A stretch of DNA of 38,592 nucleotides from Fibrobacter sp. (GTDB lineage Bacteria > Fibrobacterota > Chitinivibrionia > Chitinivibrionales > Chitinispirillaceae). Positions 27,962-35,632 of this stretch are shown piece after piece. Each line of letters begins with the position of its first letter. Within the stretch, counting starts at the first letter, position 1. The notes beneath the pieces were generated by a model. That model searched no databases. It was not told where the DNA came from and was given only the letters and a program-made list of their open reading frames with translations. A program made the position numbers and the translations under genes. Location: positions 1-38,592 of the forward strand of contig JAAYEB010000006.1 in NCBI GenBank assembly GCA_012728995.1. Direction: 5' to 3'.

Positions 27962-28192
27962 ATGAGTGAAACAGCAACAATAAAAATCACATATTGTGGT
28001 ATGTGAAATTACTACCCTAAAGCCGTCAGTTTGGCGCAAGAGATAAAAGAAACATTTGGATATGAAGCCCAACTGGTTAAATCCAGCGGTGGAGTCTTTG
28101 AAATAGAAAAAAATGGTAAATTGATATTTTCGAAAAAAAAGACAGGAAAATTCCCGGAACCGGGAGAAATAATAAAGTTACTTTCCAAATAA
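27962..28192 (+). CDS. Selenoprotein W-like protein (SelW/Rdx family), Sec encoded by TGA
   Basis: The gene has a perfect AGGAGG before ATG 27962 and reads through an in-frame TGA (28004-28006) to a TAA at 28190-28192, giving 76 residues. The TGA is residue 15, in Y-C-G-M-U, the C-x-x-U redox motif of SelW. After it come SSGGVFEI, GKLIFSKK and FPEPGEIIKLL, which match the SelW/Rdx fold (human SelW has GFFEV and GKLIHSKKK in the same order). Both halves are in one frame and similarity continues across the TGA, so it is not a pseudogene. These are small cytosolic thioredoxin-fold redox proteins. It implies selenocysteine machinery elsewhere in the genome. It lies between citrate synthase and the IspF-like gene. 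Confidence 0.93.
28022..28035 (+). promoter_or_regulatory. Candidate bacterial SECIS hairpin
   Basis: GCC (28022-28024) can pair with GGC (28033-28035), with an extra G-U pair inside, leaving a loop that begins GU. The loop G lies 22 bases from the first base of the TGA, within the distance known for bacterial SECIS elements read by SelB. The stem is short, so the position supports the call more than the structure does. Confidence 0.35.
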
Positions 28193-28230
28193 TAAAATAG
28201 AGATTTGTAAAAGATACTCCCGAAATTAAA

Positions 28231-28734
28231 ATGTATATTTCTTCGATAGGTCAGGATTCCCACAGGTTTGAATCACAGGATTCTTCAAAGCCTCTCATTC
28301 TTGGAGGAGTTATAATCCCACAGTGTGTGGGATTAAAGGGAAACAGTGATGCTGATGTTGTCTTGCATGCTATTACAAATGCTATATCCGGTTTAAGCGG
28401 AATAAATATTCTGGGTAAAGTAAGTGACGATATTTGTCTGAAACATGGAATTACCGACAGTCGTGTTTATTTGGCTGAAGCACTTAAAACAGTTTCAGAT
28501 TACAGGATATTACATGTATCTGTTACTGTCGAAGCTTTACGTCCACATCTTGCAGACTACATACCAGCTATTAGAGAATCAATCGCACAATTATTATCGC
28601 TTGAAACCGCACATGTCGGGTTGACAGCTACTACTGGTGAAAGCTTAACCGGTTTTGGAAGAGGTGAAGGAATCGGAGTTTTTGCAATCATTTCAGCGCA
28701 AAAAAATGTGAGTAATTGTAAAAGCATACTGTAA
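28231..28734 (+). CDS. ispF: Divergent IspF (MECDP synthase-like)
   Basis: The 167-residue protein aligns along its length with 2-C-methyl-D-erythritol 2,4-cyclodiphosphate synthase of the MEP isoprenoid pathway. The zinc ligands are kept (Asp9, His11, His46), as are the GGVxIP, SDADVxLHA and GRGEGI segments. Several residues normally constant are changed: E. coli His34 is Asn38, Asp46 is Asn50 and Asp56 aligns with Ile60, and the N-V-D segment before the late strand reads L-H-V. It may be a divergent true IspF or a paralogue with another role. It lies 38 bp after the selenoprotein gene with a weak ribosome binding site. Confidence 0.8.
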   Translation: MYISSIGQDSHRFESQDSSKPLILGGVIIPQCVGLKGNSDADVVLHAITNAISGLSGINILGKVSDDICLKHGITDSRVYLAEALKTVSDYRILHVSVTVEALRPHLADYIPAIRESIAQLLSLETAHVGLTATTGESLTGFGRGEGIGVFAIISAQKNVSNCKSIL

Positions 28735-28790
28735 GTGATTTTTTGAAAACAAAACAGATAAAAGTAATATACCGACATTGAATAAGATAA

Positions 28791-28917
28791 AGTCGGAATC
28801 AATACCGACTCCGAACTACGGGTTGCAACCCCGGCGAGGCGATCGGAAATAGGCGGTAAAAAAGTCAGCAGTATTTCCATTCTGGCATCGAAATTCCGGG
28901 TCGGTGTCGGAATTGGT
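28791..28917. other. Structured intergenic element with nested inverted repeats
   Basis: About 127 bp between the convergent ispF-like and small exported protein genes is richer in G and C than its surroundings and highly self-complementary. Local hairpins: AGTCGG/CCGACT (28791-28796 with 28805-28810), the perfect palindrome GGGTTGCAACCC (28820-28831), and AATTCCG/CGGAATT (28892-28898 with 28908-28914). A long-range stem can pair 28798-28814 with 28901-28917 at about 15 of 17 positions, counting one wobble. It has no T-run and no gene. It could be a mobile repeat, a structured RNA or a bidirectional terminator. Confidence 0.55.
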
Positions 28918-28966
28918 ATCAAATCTTTTATCTATAGGATCTCTCTGTAAATCAAAATAGGATGGT

Positions 28967-29515
28967 TTATGGAAAATGAGGGTAAAAAAAACTGACTATC
29001 TGTATGTATGGGAAATTCCTGCGGTAATTTGAAAAAAGTTTGTTCATATAACCAAAAGGTTTTTTATCTTTTTTTGATACCACTGCAGTTGCGTAAGCAG
29101 GTACGGTGTATATTGAATGATGTCTGTCTGAGAGCCGTTCTACTTCAAGTCTTACAGGAATAAACAGTGTATCACCCTCTTCAGCAGAAATCAGGGTAAC
29201 AGAGATTCTTACAGTTGGATGTTCTGTATCTTCAACCATTTTGTATAAACCGAACGTTTCACATCTTTTGAATTCTCTTTTAAGTTTTTCCCAGATACTT
29301 GTAAAATTTTTTAACAGAATCTTTTGCTTGTCAGGCTCTTGAGGCCAGAACCGGAGTTTTTCGAGAGAAATATCATTTTGAAGTGGTGCAAGGTATAAAC
29401 GTTCATGTTCAACGGGTATTGTAGCTGTGCCTTCAGACACATTTCTCTTTATAGATGTGCAGTTACAGGAATATGCCAGGAAAAATAAAAGTGATAAATA
29501 CAGGAATTGTTTCAT
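28967..29515 (-). CDS. Small exported protein, probable lipoprotein, 182 aa
   Basis: The N-terminus MKQFLYLSLLFFLAYSCNC is a signal peptide ending at a Cys in an imperfect lipobox (AYSC, with no Leu at -3), so lipidation is likely but not certain. The mature part looks like a soluble domain with beta strands (VRISVTLISAEEGDTLFIP). The ATG overlaps the TGA of the upstream metalloprotease gene by 4 bp, so the two are translated together and the protein may help secrete, anchor or inhibit the protease. Family not recognised. Confidence 0.75.
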   Translation of the reverse strand: MKQFLYLSLLFFLAYSCNCTSIKRNVSEGTATIPVEHERLYLAPLQNDISLEKLRFWPQEPDKQKILLKNFTSIWEKLKREFKRCETFGLYKMVEDTEHPTVRISVTLISAEEGDTLFIPVRLEVERLSDRHHSIYTVPAYATAVVSKKDKKPFGYMNKLFSNYRRNFPYIQIVSFFYPHFP

Positions 29516-31875
29516 GGGACAACCAGCAGTTTTCTTCGCAATGTTTTTGTCTTTAAATTATCGTAGCAGGAAACAGTTGCAACATATAAACCTGGAATTA
29601 TTACTTTCCCGCTTCTGTTTTTAAGATCCCATTTCAATATATTTGAATTGCCAGCCTGATATGATGCAGCATCTGTGGTGTTAGGGGTAATTTTCTGTAC
29701 TAAATTGCCATTCATATCAAATATTACAACATCTTTAATATCAACTCCATCAAAAATAATGTAATCATTATTTTTTCGCAAAGAAAAAGGGTTGGGATAA
29801 ACTGCCAGATCGTTTTTTGTAAGCCTGCATTTTGAAAAAATTCCATATACACCAGGTCTGGACAATACTATCGGAGCTGCAAACAGGGTATCATTTCTAA
29901 TAAAAAAATTGGTTTCAATAATCTTCCATGAAGAATCTGATTCCTGGTAAATGTATAGATCTGTTGAGTCTGGTACAGAAACCCTGTTTTGTGCAAATGT
30001 TCCTATGGCCAGTTCAATGCGGGATTTTTCATTCCAGAATTCAGGGTAATCGATAGTAAACAAAGTGGAAAGGGATGAGAGTGATTGGGCTTTCGCCATT
30101 TGGGTAAGAAAACTACTGCTTTCTGTAGACACTGCCAATGAGCAGCGAAGGTCTGATTGTGCCTCGATAAATATATCGGCAAAACTTTGTAAATCCGGAG
30201 ATAAAAATTTTTGAATCGATTTTTCTCCCGAGGCTATATTCACCCGACCGTATTCAAAAGAGATATTGAACTCTTTTTTCAGATCAGGATCACCATTAGT
30301 AACAACAACTCCAGCTTCAATACCTCTGTTCCAGTCTGGAAGTATCAATAAACCATTGCCTTGAGAAGAGAGAGGTACAGAAATTATCGAATCACCGGAT
30401 ACTTTTCTGAAAAGTACTGATGCGGCCCATTTGTTATCAGTTTCTTTGGAATCATCAAGACTGGAAAGATGAATGATAAGTGTATCAGTCTGGAAATCAA
30501 TTGATCGGATAAACACTTTTGCCATTGCGTAGGGATTGACTGTTTTTGTAATGCTAGATGATTTTGAAAAGTTGTAACTCCATTGCATTAATAAATTCGC
30601 ATCAGGAATAAATCGGGTCGTATCAGCCCTTATGCCGGAGAAAAATGAAGCAGTATGGAAGTTATTGAGGAGCTTAACCCATTCATATCCCAGATTTTTT
30701 GAGGTTTGTTCCAGATTGGAAAAAAAGGGGAGCGGATTTTTATAGTTATTGTCAAATATCTGATAGATGAAATCTATTCCGGGAGTTGGCAGTGTATTGT
30801 AGCAAAGGTACAAAACCAGCAAGGAGTTACTATAGTCAAATGAGCCGGAAAGTGTGCTGGTTCGGCTCAGAAGTGAATAGTCCGGATAGGAAAAAAAGAT
30901 ATTCGCATATTGTATATAGTCGTTTATGTCACCAAAGAGCAGTTCTTCCATTGATGTAGCTGTGCCTTCAATCCAGCTTAAAGGGAAATCATCGAGGTAT
31001 GTTGCACCATTGAGATTCCGGCACATGGCATATTGGACAGCGTGAAAAAATTCATGTGCACATGTAACTCTGACACCAAATTGCGGGTTCTTGTCATACC
31101 CAAGTTGACTCCATTCACTTGATGGCCAGTGGTTTCTTAGTGTAATATAACTTGCAAAACCGCCATCTGTACCTCTCTGTTCAGGAAACACATAAGTTAA
31201 CCCATAATCGCCACTGTTTCTGTAATGTTCAACAACTACTTTGTATTTATTTGACGTATGTTTCTCACTTTTAAATGGAATTGGTTCAACAAAACCAAAC
31301 CCGGTTATTTCAGCATTATATGTGCTGTCAAGAGCCCAGGCTACTTCGTCAATATAATCCGGAACTCCATTGGGGAGTTCACTTTTTGATCTCCAGTTTT
31401 CTTTGTTGTAGCCATAATTATCGGTTGTATCAACACAATCAGAAGAATTGGTATCTATGGTAAAAAAGATTTCAAAAAATCCACCTGGGGATTCATATTT
31501 CTGAAACCAGGAAGGAATCTGCGATGCTTGACGATATAACTGTTTGAATTCAGAAGAGAGATCATTCCACACTCTTGGAAGTGCAAAAAAATCGGATTGC
31601 ATGAAATCGTGATATTGAGGATGTGGTTGGGGGGAGTATCGTGAAAAGGTCCGCTGTTGAACCCTGTTTTCAAGAAAAGGGCGCAGGCGATTTTCAATGG
31701 TTGTTATATGATTTACTGAAATTCTGTTTTGAGTAATTTTGTTTTGAGTAATCCTGTTTGGAACAGATCTGTTCGCACCTGGAGCAGATTCAGCAAAAAC
31801 TGATACTGAAATTATGGTTAGAAAATAAATTTTAAATATTTGAAAAATATGTTGATTATTCAATTCCGGGTCCAT
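29512..31875 (-). CDS. Secreted zinc metalloprotease with FlgD/type-IX-like C-terminal domain
   Basis: The 787-residue protein has an N-terminal signal segment (FKIYFLTIISVSVFAES, about 14-30). Residues 41-60 are four imperfect pentapeptides of the RITQN type. The zinc motif is HEFFH at 274-278 (CAHEFFHAVQYA), with a downstream WIEGTATSMEE at 301-311, the pattern of putative MXAN_6640-like metalloproteases. The last ~80 residues (YPNPF, then IFDMNGNLV, WDLKNRSG and GLYVATV) form the FlgD/type-IX-sorting-like Ig domain that ends many secreted proteins in the FCB group. It is therefore probably exported to the cell surface. No Shine-Dalgarno precedes ATG 31875, so the exact start is uncertain. 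Confidence 0.85.
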   Translation of the reverse strand: MDPELNNQHIFQIFKIYFLTIISVSVFAESAPGANRSVPNRITQNKITQNRISVNHITTIENRLRPFLENRVQQRTFSRYSPQPHPQYHDFMQSDFFALPRVWNDLSSEFKQLYRQASQIPSWFQKYESPGGFFEIFFTIDTNSSDCVDTTDNYGYNKENWRSKSELPNGVPDYIDEVAWALDSTYNAEITGFGFVEPIPFKSEKHTSNKYKVVVEHYRNSGDYGLTYVFPEQRGTDGGFASYITLRNHWPSSEWSQLGYDKNPQFGVRVTCAHEFFHAVQYAMCRNLNGATYLDDFPLSWIEGTATSMEELLFGDINDYIQYANIFFSYPDYSLLSRTSTLSGSFDYSNSLLVLYLCYNTLPTPGIDFIYQIFDNNYKNPLPFFSNLEQTSKNLGYEWVKLLNNFHTASFFSGIRADTTRFIPDANLLMQWSYNFSKSSSITKTVNPYAMAKVFIRSIDFQTDTLIIHLSSLDDSKETDNKWAASVLFRKVSGDSIISVPLSSQGNGLLILPDWNRGIEAGVVVTNGDPDLKKEFNISFEYGRVNIASGEKSIQKFLSPDLQSFADIFIEAQSDLRCSLAVSTESSSFLTQMAKAQSLSSLSTLFTIDYPEFWNEKSRIELAIGTFAQNRVSVPDSTDLYIYQESDSSWKIIETNFFIRNDTLFAAPIVLSRPGVYGIFSKCRLTKNDLAVYPNPFSLRKNNDYIIFDGVDIKDVVIFDMNGNLVQKITPNTTDAASYQAGNSNILKWDLKNRSGKVIIPGLYVATVSCYDNLKTKTLRRKLLVVP

Positions 31876-32093
31876 TGAGGAGTTAATAATTAAATGGAAC
31901 TTTGTTTCGGATATCTACCGGATAACGATTCAAAAATATATTGTGAGAACCTATAGACAAATTTGTTCATACCTGAGAACGAAAGATGGGCAGGCAGGTA
32001 AATGGGTTGCAGGAAATAATTTAAAGAACCTGATGGCCAAAAAGTAGCGTATTAAGTGCTTTTTATCATTGTTTAAATTTTTGGTTTATTTGA

Positions 32094-32855
32094 TTACACC
32101 TTTTCAAATTCTTTGCTGACTTTTTCCAGTACTGGATATTCTTTTCTGTACGACTCATAGATCTCTTTTGCCAGATTAACCAAACCGCATTCTTTAGCTG
32201 CATCAAGCATATTCATGTATACATCCGGTTCTGATGGATTGAGCTTGAGAGATTCAACAAAGAGTGTAACTGCATCTTTATATCTTTTTTGGTGGTAGGA
32301 GACTATGCCCAGGCCACAGAATGCGGCAGCACTAGGTCCTTCCGTATCATTTGCTTCAAGATATTTTTTCATAGCGGAGCTGAGGTCACCATTTTCAAGA
32401 TGTTTTTCTGCTTCTTCAATAAGTGAGCTGTAGATTCCCACGGATTGTGCCCTGATGGAGGTATAGATATTGTCACCCTGTTCAGTAATTGCATCAAGAA
32501 TAACCTGAATCTCTTCAAGATCTGGTTCCAGTTCTAAAGCTTTTTCGAAAAATGGAAGAGATTCTTTGATTTTTTTTAGTTTCAGGGATGCATCAAAAAG
32601 ATTCATTAATCCATCAACATAAACCGGGTGAAGGGAAACCGATTTCTGGAACATGAGATATGCATCATCCCAGAATTTACGATCCCAAGAAAGAATTCCC
32701 ATATTGTTGAAAGCTCTCCAGTTCTGAGGGTCTTTTTCGACTATAGAAACAAGAATTCTTGCGGCAGTTTGATACTCTTTTTGTTTGATAGCTTCTTCCG
32801 CATTGATATTTTCTTCTCTGAACTGTTCTTTTGGAATTGTTCTTTCAGAGTTCAT
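32094..32855 (-). CDS. TPR-repeat protein, 253 aa
   Basis: The frame opens upstream to 32945, but GGAGAGGT lies four bases before ATG 32855 (MNSERTIPKEQF), so this start is chosen. The sequence is tetratricopeptide repeats: at least two in the N-terminal half (NWRAFNNMGILSWDRKFWDDA, read as consecutive helices, and PFFEKALELEPD) and two in the C-terminal half (AAAFCGLGIVSYHQKRYKDA and SLKLNPSEPDVYMNML). There is no signal peptide, so it is probably a cytosolic scaffold for protein-protein contacts. It is a single-gene unit and its partners are unknown. Confidence 0.9.
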   Translation of the reverse strand: MNSERTIPKEQFREENINAEEAIKQKEYQTAARILVSIVEKDPQNWRAFNNMGILSWDRKFWDDAYLMFQKSVSLHPVYVDGLMNLFDASLKLKKIKESLPFFEKALELEPDLEEIQVILDAITEQGDNIYTSIRAQSVGIYSSLIEEAEKHLENGDLSSAMKKYLEANDTEGPSAAAFCGLGIVSYHQKRYKDAVTLFVESLKLNPSEPDVYMNMLDAAKECGLVNLAKEIYESYRKEYPVLEKVSKEFEKV

Positions 32856-33493
32856 TTGCACCTCTCCTTGCTGATTATAGCTCAACAACATTCTGATTCG
32901 GTTTAAAGTTGATATGCTCCCTGATAAGTTATTAAAGGATAACATATTATATCATTGCTGAGCCATGAGGGCAAGAGGAGAATCGGGGGAATTGGGTGTT
33001 ATGGTTTTCCGACTGTTTCTATTACATTTGTTGGCAGTCTGTTTTTGTTTTCTGGTTAAAAATGAGTTGCATTCAGCTTTATAGGTGTGCTAAGTTTATA
33101 TCCGAAAAACAAACCTGTTAAAAACAGAAAACAGACAGCTATATCAATACTTTGATTTTTGATTGAGATTTCGTATTTTTTTTTTATAAGGCTGTATTTT
33201 TCTGAATGGTTTTTACGATCCAAGGGCTTTATAACAACAGTATCCTGCCACAATGTGTTGGGATTTCCAGATAGAAAAGGACAGCCTTTTTTTGCGCAGT
33301 AAGGCCTGGGGAAAGTCAGATTTAAATGCATGAAATATGCGCGCAAAGCTTTATATCCGTGATTATTTGCCCAGGTGACTAATAGTTTTATAAGTCAGTC
33401 GGTACTGTTAAGAAATACGGAAAAATATATCTTTATCACTTATCGTATTTAAATAACAGCAGTGTTGATAAATAATTTTGTGGAGGTAGTACC
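32856..33493. other. Long intergenic region, 638 bp, with one doubtful ORF
   Basis: This stretch between the TPR gene and dsbD holds no firm gene. It must contain the promoters of both divergent neighbours. A minus-strand ORF at 33056-33331 is the best coding candidate and is listed separately. No tRNA, riboswitch or transposon end was recognised. Confidence 0.5.
33056..33331 (-). CDS. Doubtful small membrane protein, 91 aa
   Basis: From ATG 33331 (or TTG 33346) a minus-strand frame encodes a Cys-containing N-terminal part (RPYCAKKGCPFLSGNP), a charged middle and one C-terminal membrane helix (SIDIAVCFLFLTGLFFGYKL). The composition is more protein-like than typical intergenic translation, but no ribosome binding site precedes either start. 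In the same frame the reading continues upstream to a TGA at 33395-33397 without another ATG. It could be a real small gene or the remnant of a longer one. Confidence 0.3.
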   Translation of the reverse strand: MHLNLTFPRPYCAKKGCPFLSGNPNTLWQDTVVIKPLDRKNHSEKYSLIKKKYEISIKNQSIDIAVCFLFLTGLFFGYKLSTPIKLNATHF

Positions 33494-35461
33494 TTGATAC
33501 AGATCAGTAATAAGCAGAACAGAATTTTTTTAAACCGTTTTTCAGTTTTATCCGGTTGCTGTTTAAAGTTTTTTTTGATATGTTCTGCTCTGTTTTTTGT
33601 AAAGTCTGGTTTTGCACAGGATGATATTGTGATTGAATCGATTGTTTCAAAAAATGAGTATTCTCCAGGTGATACTGCTGTTGTTGCGCTCAGCATTGAT
33701 ATTCCGGAAAAGTTTCACCTTTATGGAAATCCACTCGGACCTGGTATCGGGAAACCTTTATCAGTAAGTGTAACCGGTTTTCAATCTGTTAAATGGATAG
33801 AGGTTAAAAAGACTGAGGCTTCAAAATTTTCTCCGCCAGTTGGTGACTGGGTATGGGCTTATGAAAACAAAACCGATTTTTACCTGATTGGAGTAACAGA
33901 TCCGGATTTTACAGGTACAGTTTCAGGCAATATCATATTCAGTGGACTAATATGTCATAATTCATGTATTCCTGTCAATAAATCAATACCTGTATCGATT
34001 GATGTTTCCACCAATGCTGATGATAAGGAGCATTTTGGTTCTGATAAAAAGTTACGTGAAAGTTACAGATCTGCAACAGGATCTTTTCAATTTGAAGGCA
34101 GCACAAAAAGTGATATGGCTCTTTCCAGTGATGAGTTTGGCGGTTTAAAGCTGAATAACAACGGTTCTGACCTGTTGTTGACAACAGCAAGCAATGCTTC
34201 TTCAGATAGCAAGGAACCGTATGAATGGAACTATTCACCTCGCGAAAAGAGTGTTGAATTTAACATAGCGATTGCGATACTTTTTGGTTTTATTGCAGGA
34301 ATAATATTGAATTTTATGCCTTGCGTTCTTCCTGTGCTTGGGATAAAGATAGTATCATTTTCCAAATCACGTGAGGGGTCACGTAAGGAAACAATTGTAA
34401 GAAGCCTGTTTTTTGCAGCAGGAATAATTTCGGTTTTCATGATATTCGCAGCACTTGCTTCATTTGCCAATTTTTCATGGGGACAACAGTTTCAGAATCC
34501 AAAAGTACTGATTGGAATAATAGTTCTTATTGTAGTTTTTGCTTTGGGAACATTTGATATCTTTATGATAAATATTCCAGGATCTGTTGCTCAACTGGAA
34601 AGGAAAAGCGGATCCGGTATTTTAGGTGATTTTTTTAAGGGGATGTTTACAACTGTCATGGCGACTCCATGCAGCGGCCCTCTTCTTGGAGCTACTCTGG
34701 CGTGGGCTGTAACACAACCCCCCCTTGTTATTTTTACAGTGTTTACATCTATTGGTGCGGGTATGGCTTTCCCATATGTTCTTTTATCATTAAGCAGTAA
34801 ACTTTCAGGTTTGATTCCCAAACCGGGAGGCTGGATGAATGATTTTAAAATATTTACAGGATTTATTTTATTAGGGATGGCAGTGTACATGATGATGAGT
34901 TTACCGCAGGATATGGTTGTAAGTACTGTAAGTGTATCAGTTTTCTTTGCTTTTGCTATTGTTGCATATACAAGATATGCGCCTTTTGGGTCCAGTCTGA
35001 AAAAAAAGATACTATCTGGCATTGCTGCCCTGCTCATTGCAGGTGCTGGAATTTATACCAGTTTTGCTATAATTTACAAAAACACAAATGTCGATTACGC
35101 ATCAGAGGAGTTTGACAGTGAGTGGAAAGATTTTTCATTTGAAAAGCTGGAAAAGGCCAACAAGAATGCTCAGCATGTAATAGTTGATTTTACGGCACGA
35201 TGGTGCATGAACTGTAAAATAAATAAGGCTGCGGTTCTAAACACTAAAGAGATCAGGGATCTGATCAGGGAAAAAAAGATTCTTGCGTTGAAAGTTGATC
35301 TTACTCAGCCAGATCCTCATGAACAGGCTTTTTTGTATCATCTGGGTTCACGAAGTGTGCCATTTCTGGCTATTTTTCCTGGAAATGATCCATACAATCC
35401 GGTAGTGATGCGGGATCTTCTTAATAAAAGAGAGCTTGCAAGGGAGCTTAAAAAGCTGTAG
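33494..35461 (+). CDS. dsbD: DsbD-type thiol:disulfide interchange protein
   Basis: The start is TTG 33494, supported by GGAGGT at 33482-33487, six bases upstream. The 655-residue protein has a signal sequence (to about residue 41), a periplasmic DsbD-alpha-like domain with Cys154 and Cys158 (ICHNSCIP), a transmembrane beta domain of about eight helices with the redox Cys277 (FMPCVLP) and Cys393 (ATPCSGP), and a C-terminal periplasmic thioredoxin domain with W-C571-M-N-C574. It moves electrons from cytosolic thioredoxin to periplasmic substrates such as disulfide isomerases and cytochrome maturation factors. The thioredoxin gene in this window could be its donor. The 550-570 linker is short but intact. 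Confidence 0.94.
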   Translation: MIQISNKQNRIFLNRFSVLSGCCLKFFLICSALFFVKSGFAQDDIVIESIVSKNEYSPGDTAVVALSIDIPEKFHLYGNPLGPGIGKPLSVSVTGFQSVKWIEVKKTEASKFSPPVGDWVWAYENKTDFYLIGVTDPDFTGTVSGNIIFSGLICHNSCIPVNKSIPVSIDVSTNADDKEHFGSDKKLRESYRSATGSFQFEGSTKSDMALSSDEFGGLKLNNNGSDLLLTTASNASSDSKEPYEWNYSPREKSVEFNIAIAILFGFIAGIILNFMPCVLPVLGIKIVSFSKSREGSRKETIVRSLFFAAGIISVFMIFAALASFANFSWGQQFQNPKVLIGIIVLIVVFALGTFDIFMINIPGSVAQLERKSGSGILGDFFKGMFTTVMATPCSGPLLGATLAWAVTQPPLVIFTVFTSIGAGMAFPYVLLSLSSKLSGLIPKPGGWMNDFKIFTGFILLGMAVYMMMSLPQDMVVSTVSVSVFFAFAIVAYTRYAPFGSSLKKKILSGIAALLIAGAGIYTSFAIIYKNTNVDYASEEFDSEWKDFSFEKLEKANKNAQHVIVDFTARWCMNCKINKAAVLNTKEIRDLIREKKILALKVDLTQPDPHEQAFLYHLGSRSVPFLAIFPGNDPYNPVVMRDLLNKRELARELKKL

Positions 35462-35632
35462 AAAACAGTTGACGGTGAGAAGTGGAAGTGAGCAGTGGGT
35501 TGTGTTCGTCAAAAACATCCAATCCTCATTGATTAAACCTTTCCTATCTTCTATTTTTTGTACTCTTCTTTGAATAAACTGTCAGTTTAAAGGACATTTT
35601 AAATCAGTTATATATATAGAGAGGCATGAAAA

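Noticed and set aside
28004-28006. TGA read as a true stop, making a 14-codon fragment or a pseudogene
   Set aside because: A perfect ribosome binding site, one continuous frame and SelW-like sequence on both sides of the TGA fit selenocysteine far better.
28557-28922. Minus-strand ORF of 121 codons over the structured element
   Set aside because: It is antisense to the ispF-like gene, and its Pro/Thr-rich start is the translated repeat element.
32965-33084. 39-codon plus-strand ORF with a hydrophobic stretch
   Set aside because: No ribosome binding site and it overlaps the minus-strand candidate; hydrophobic runs arise easily in T-rich DNA.
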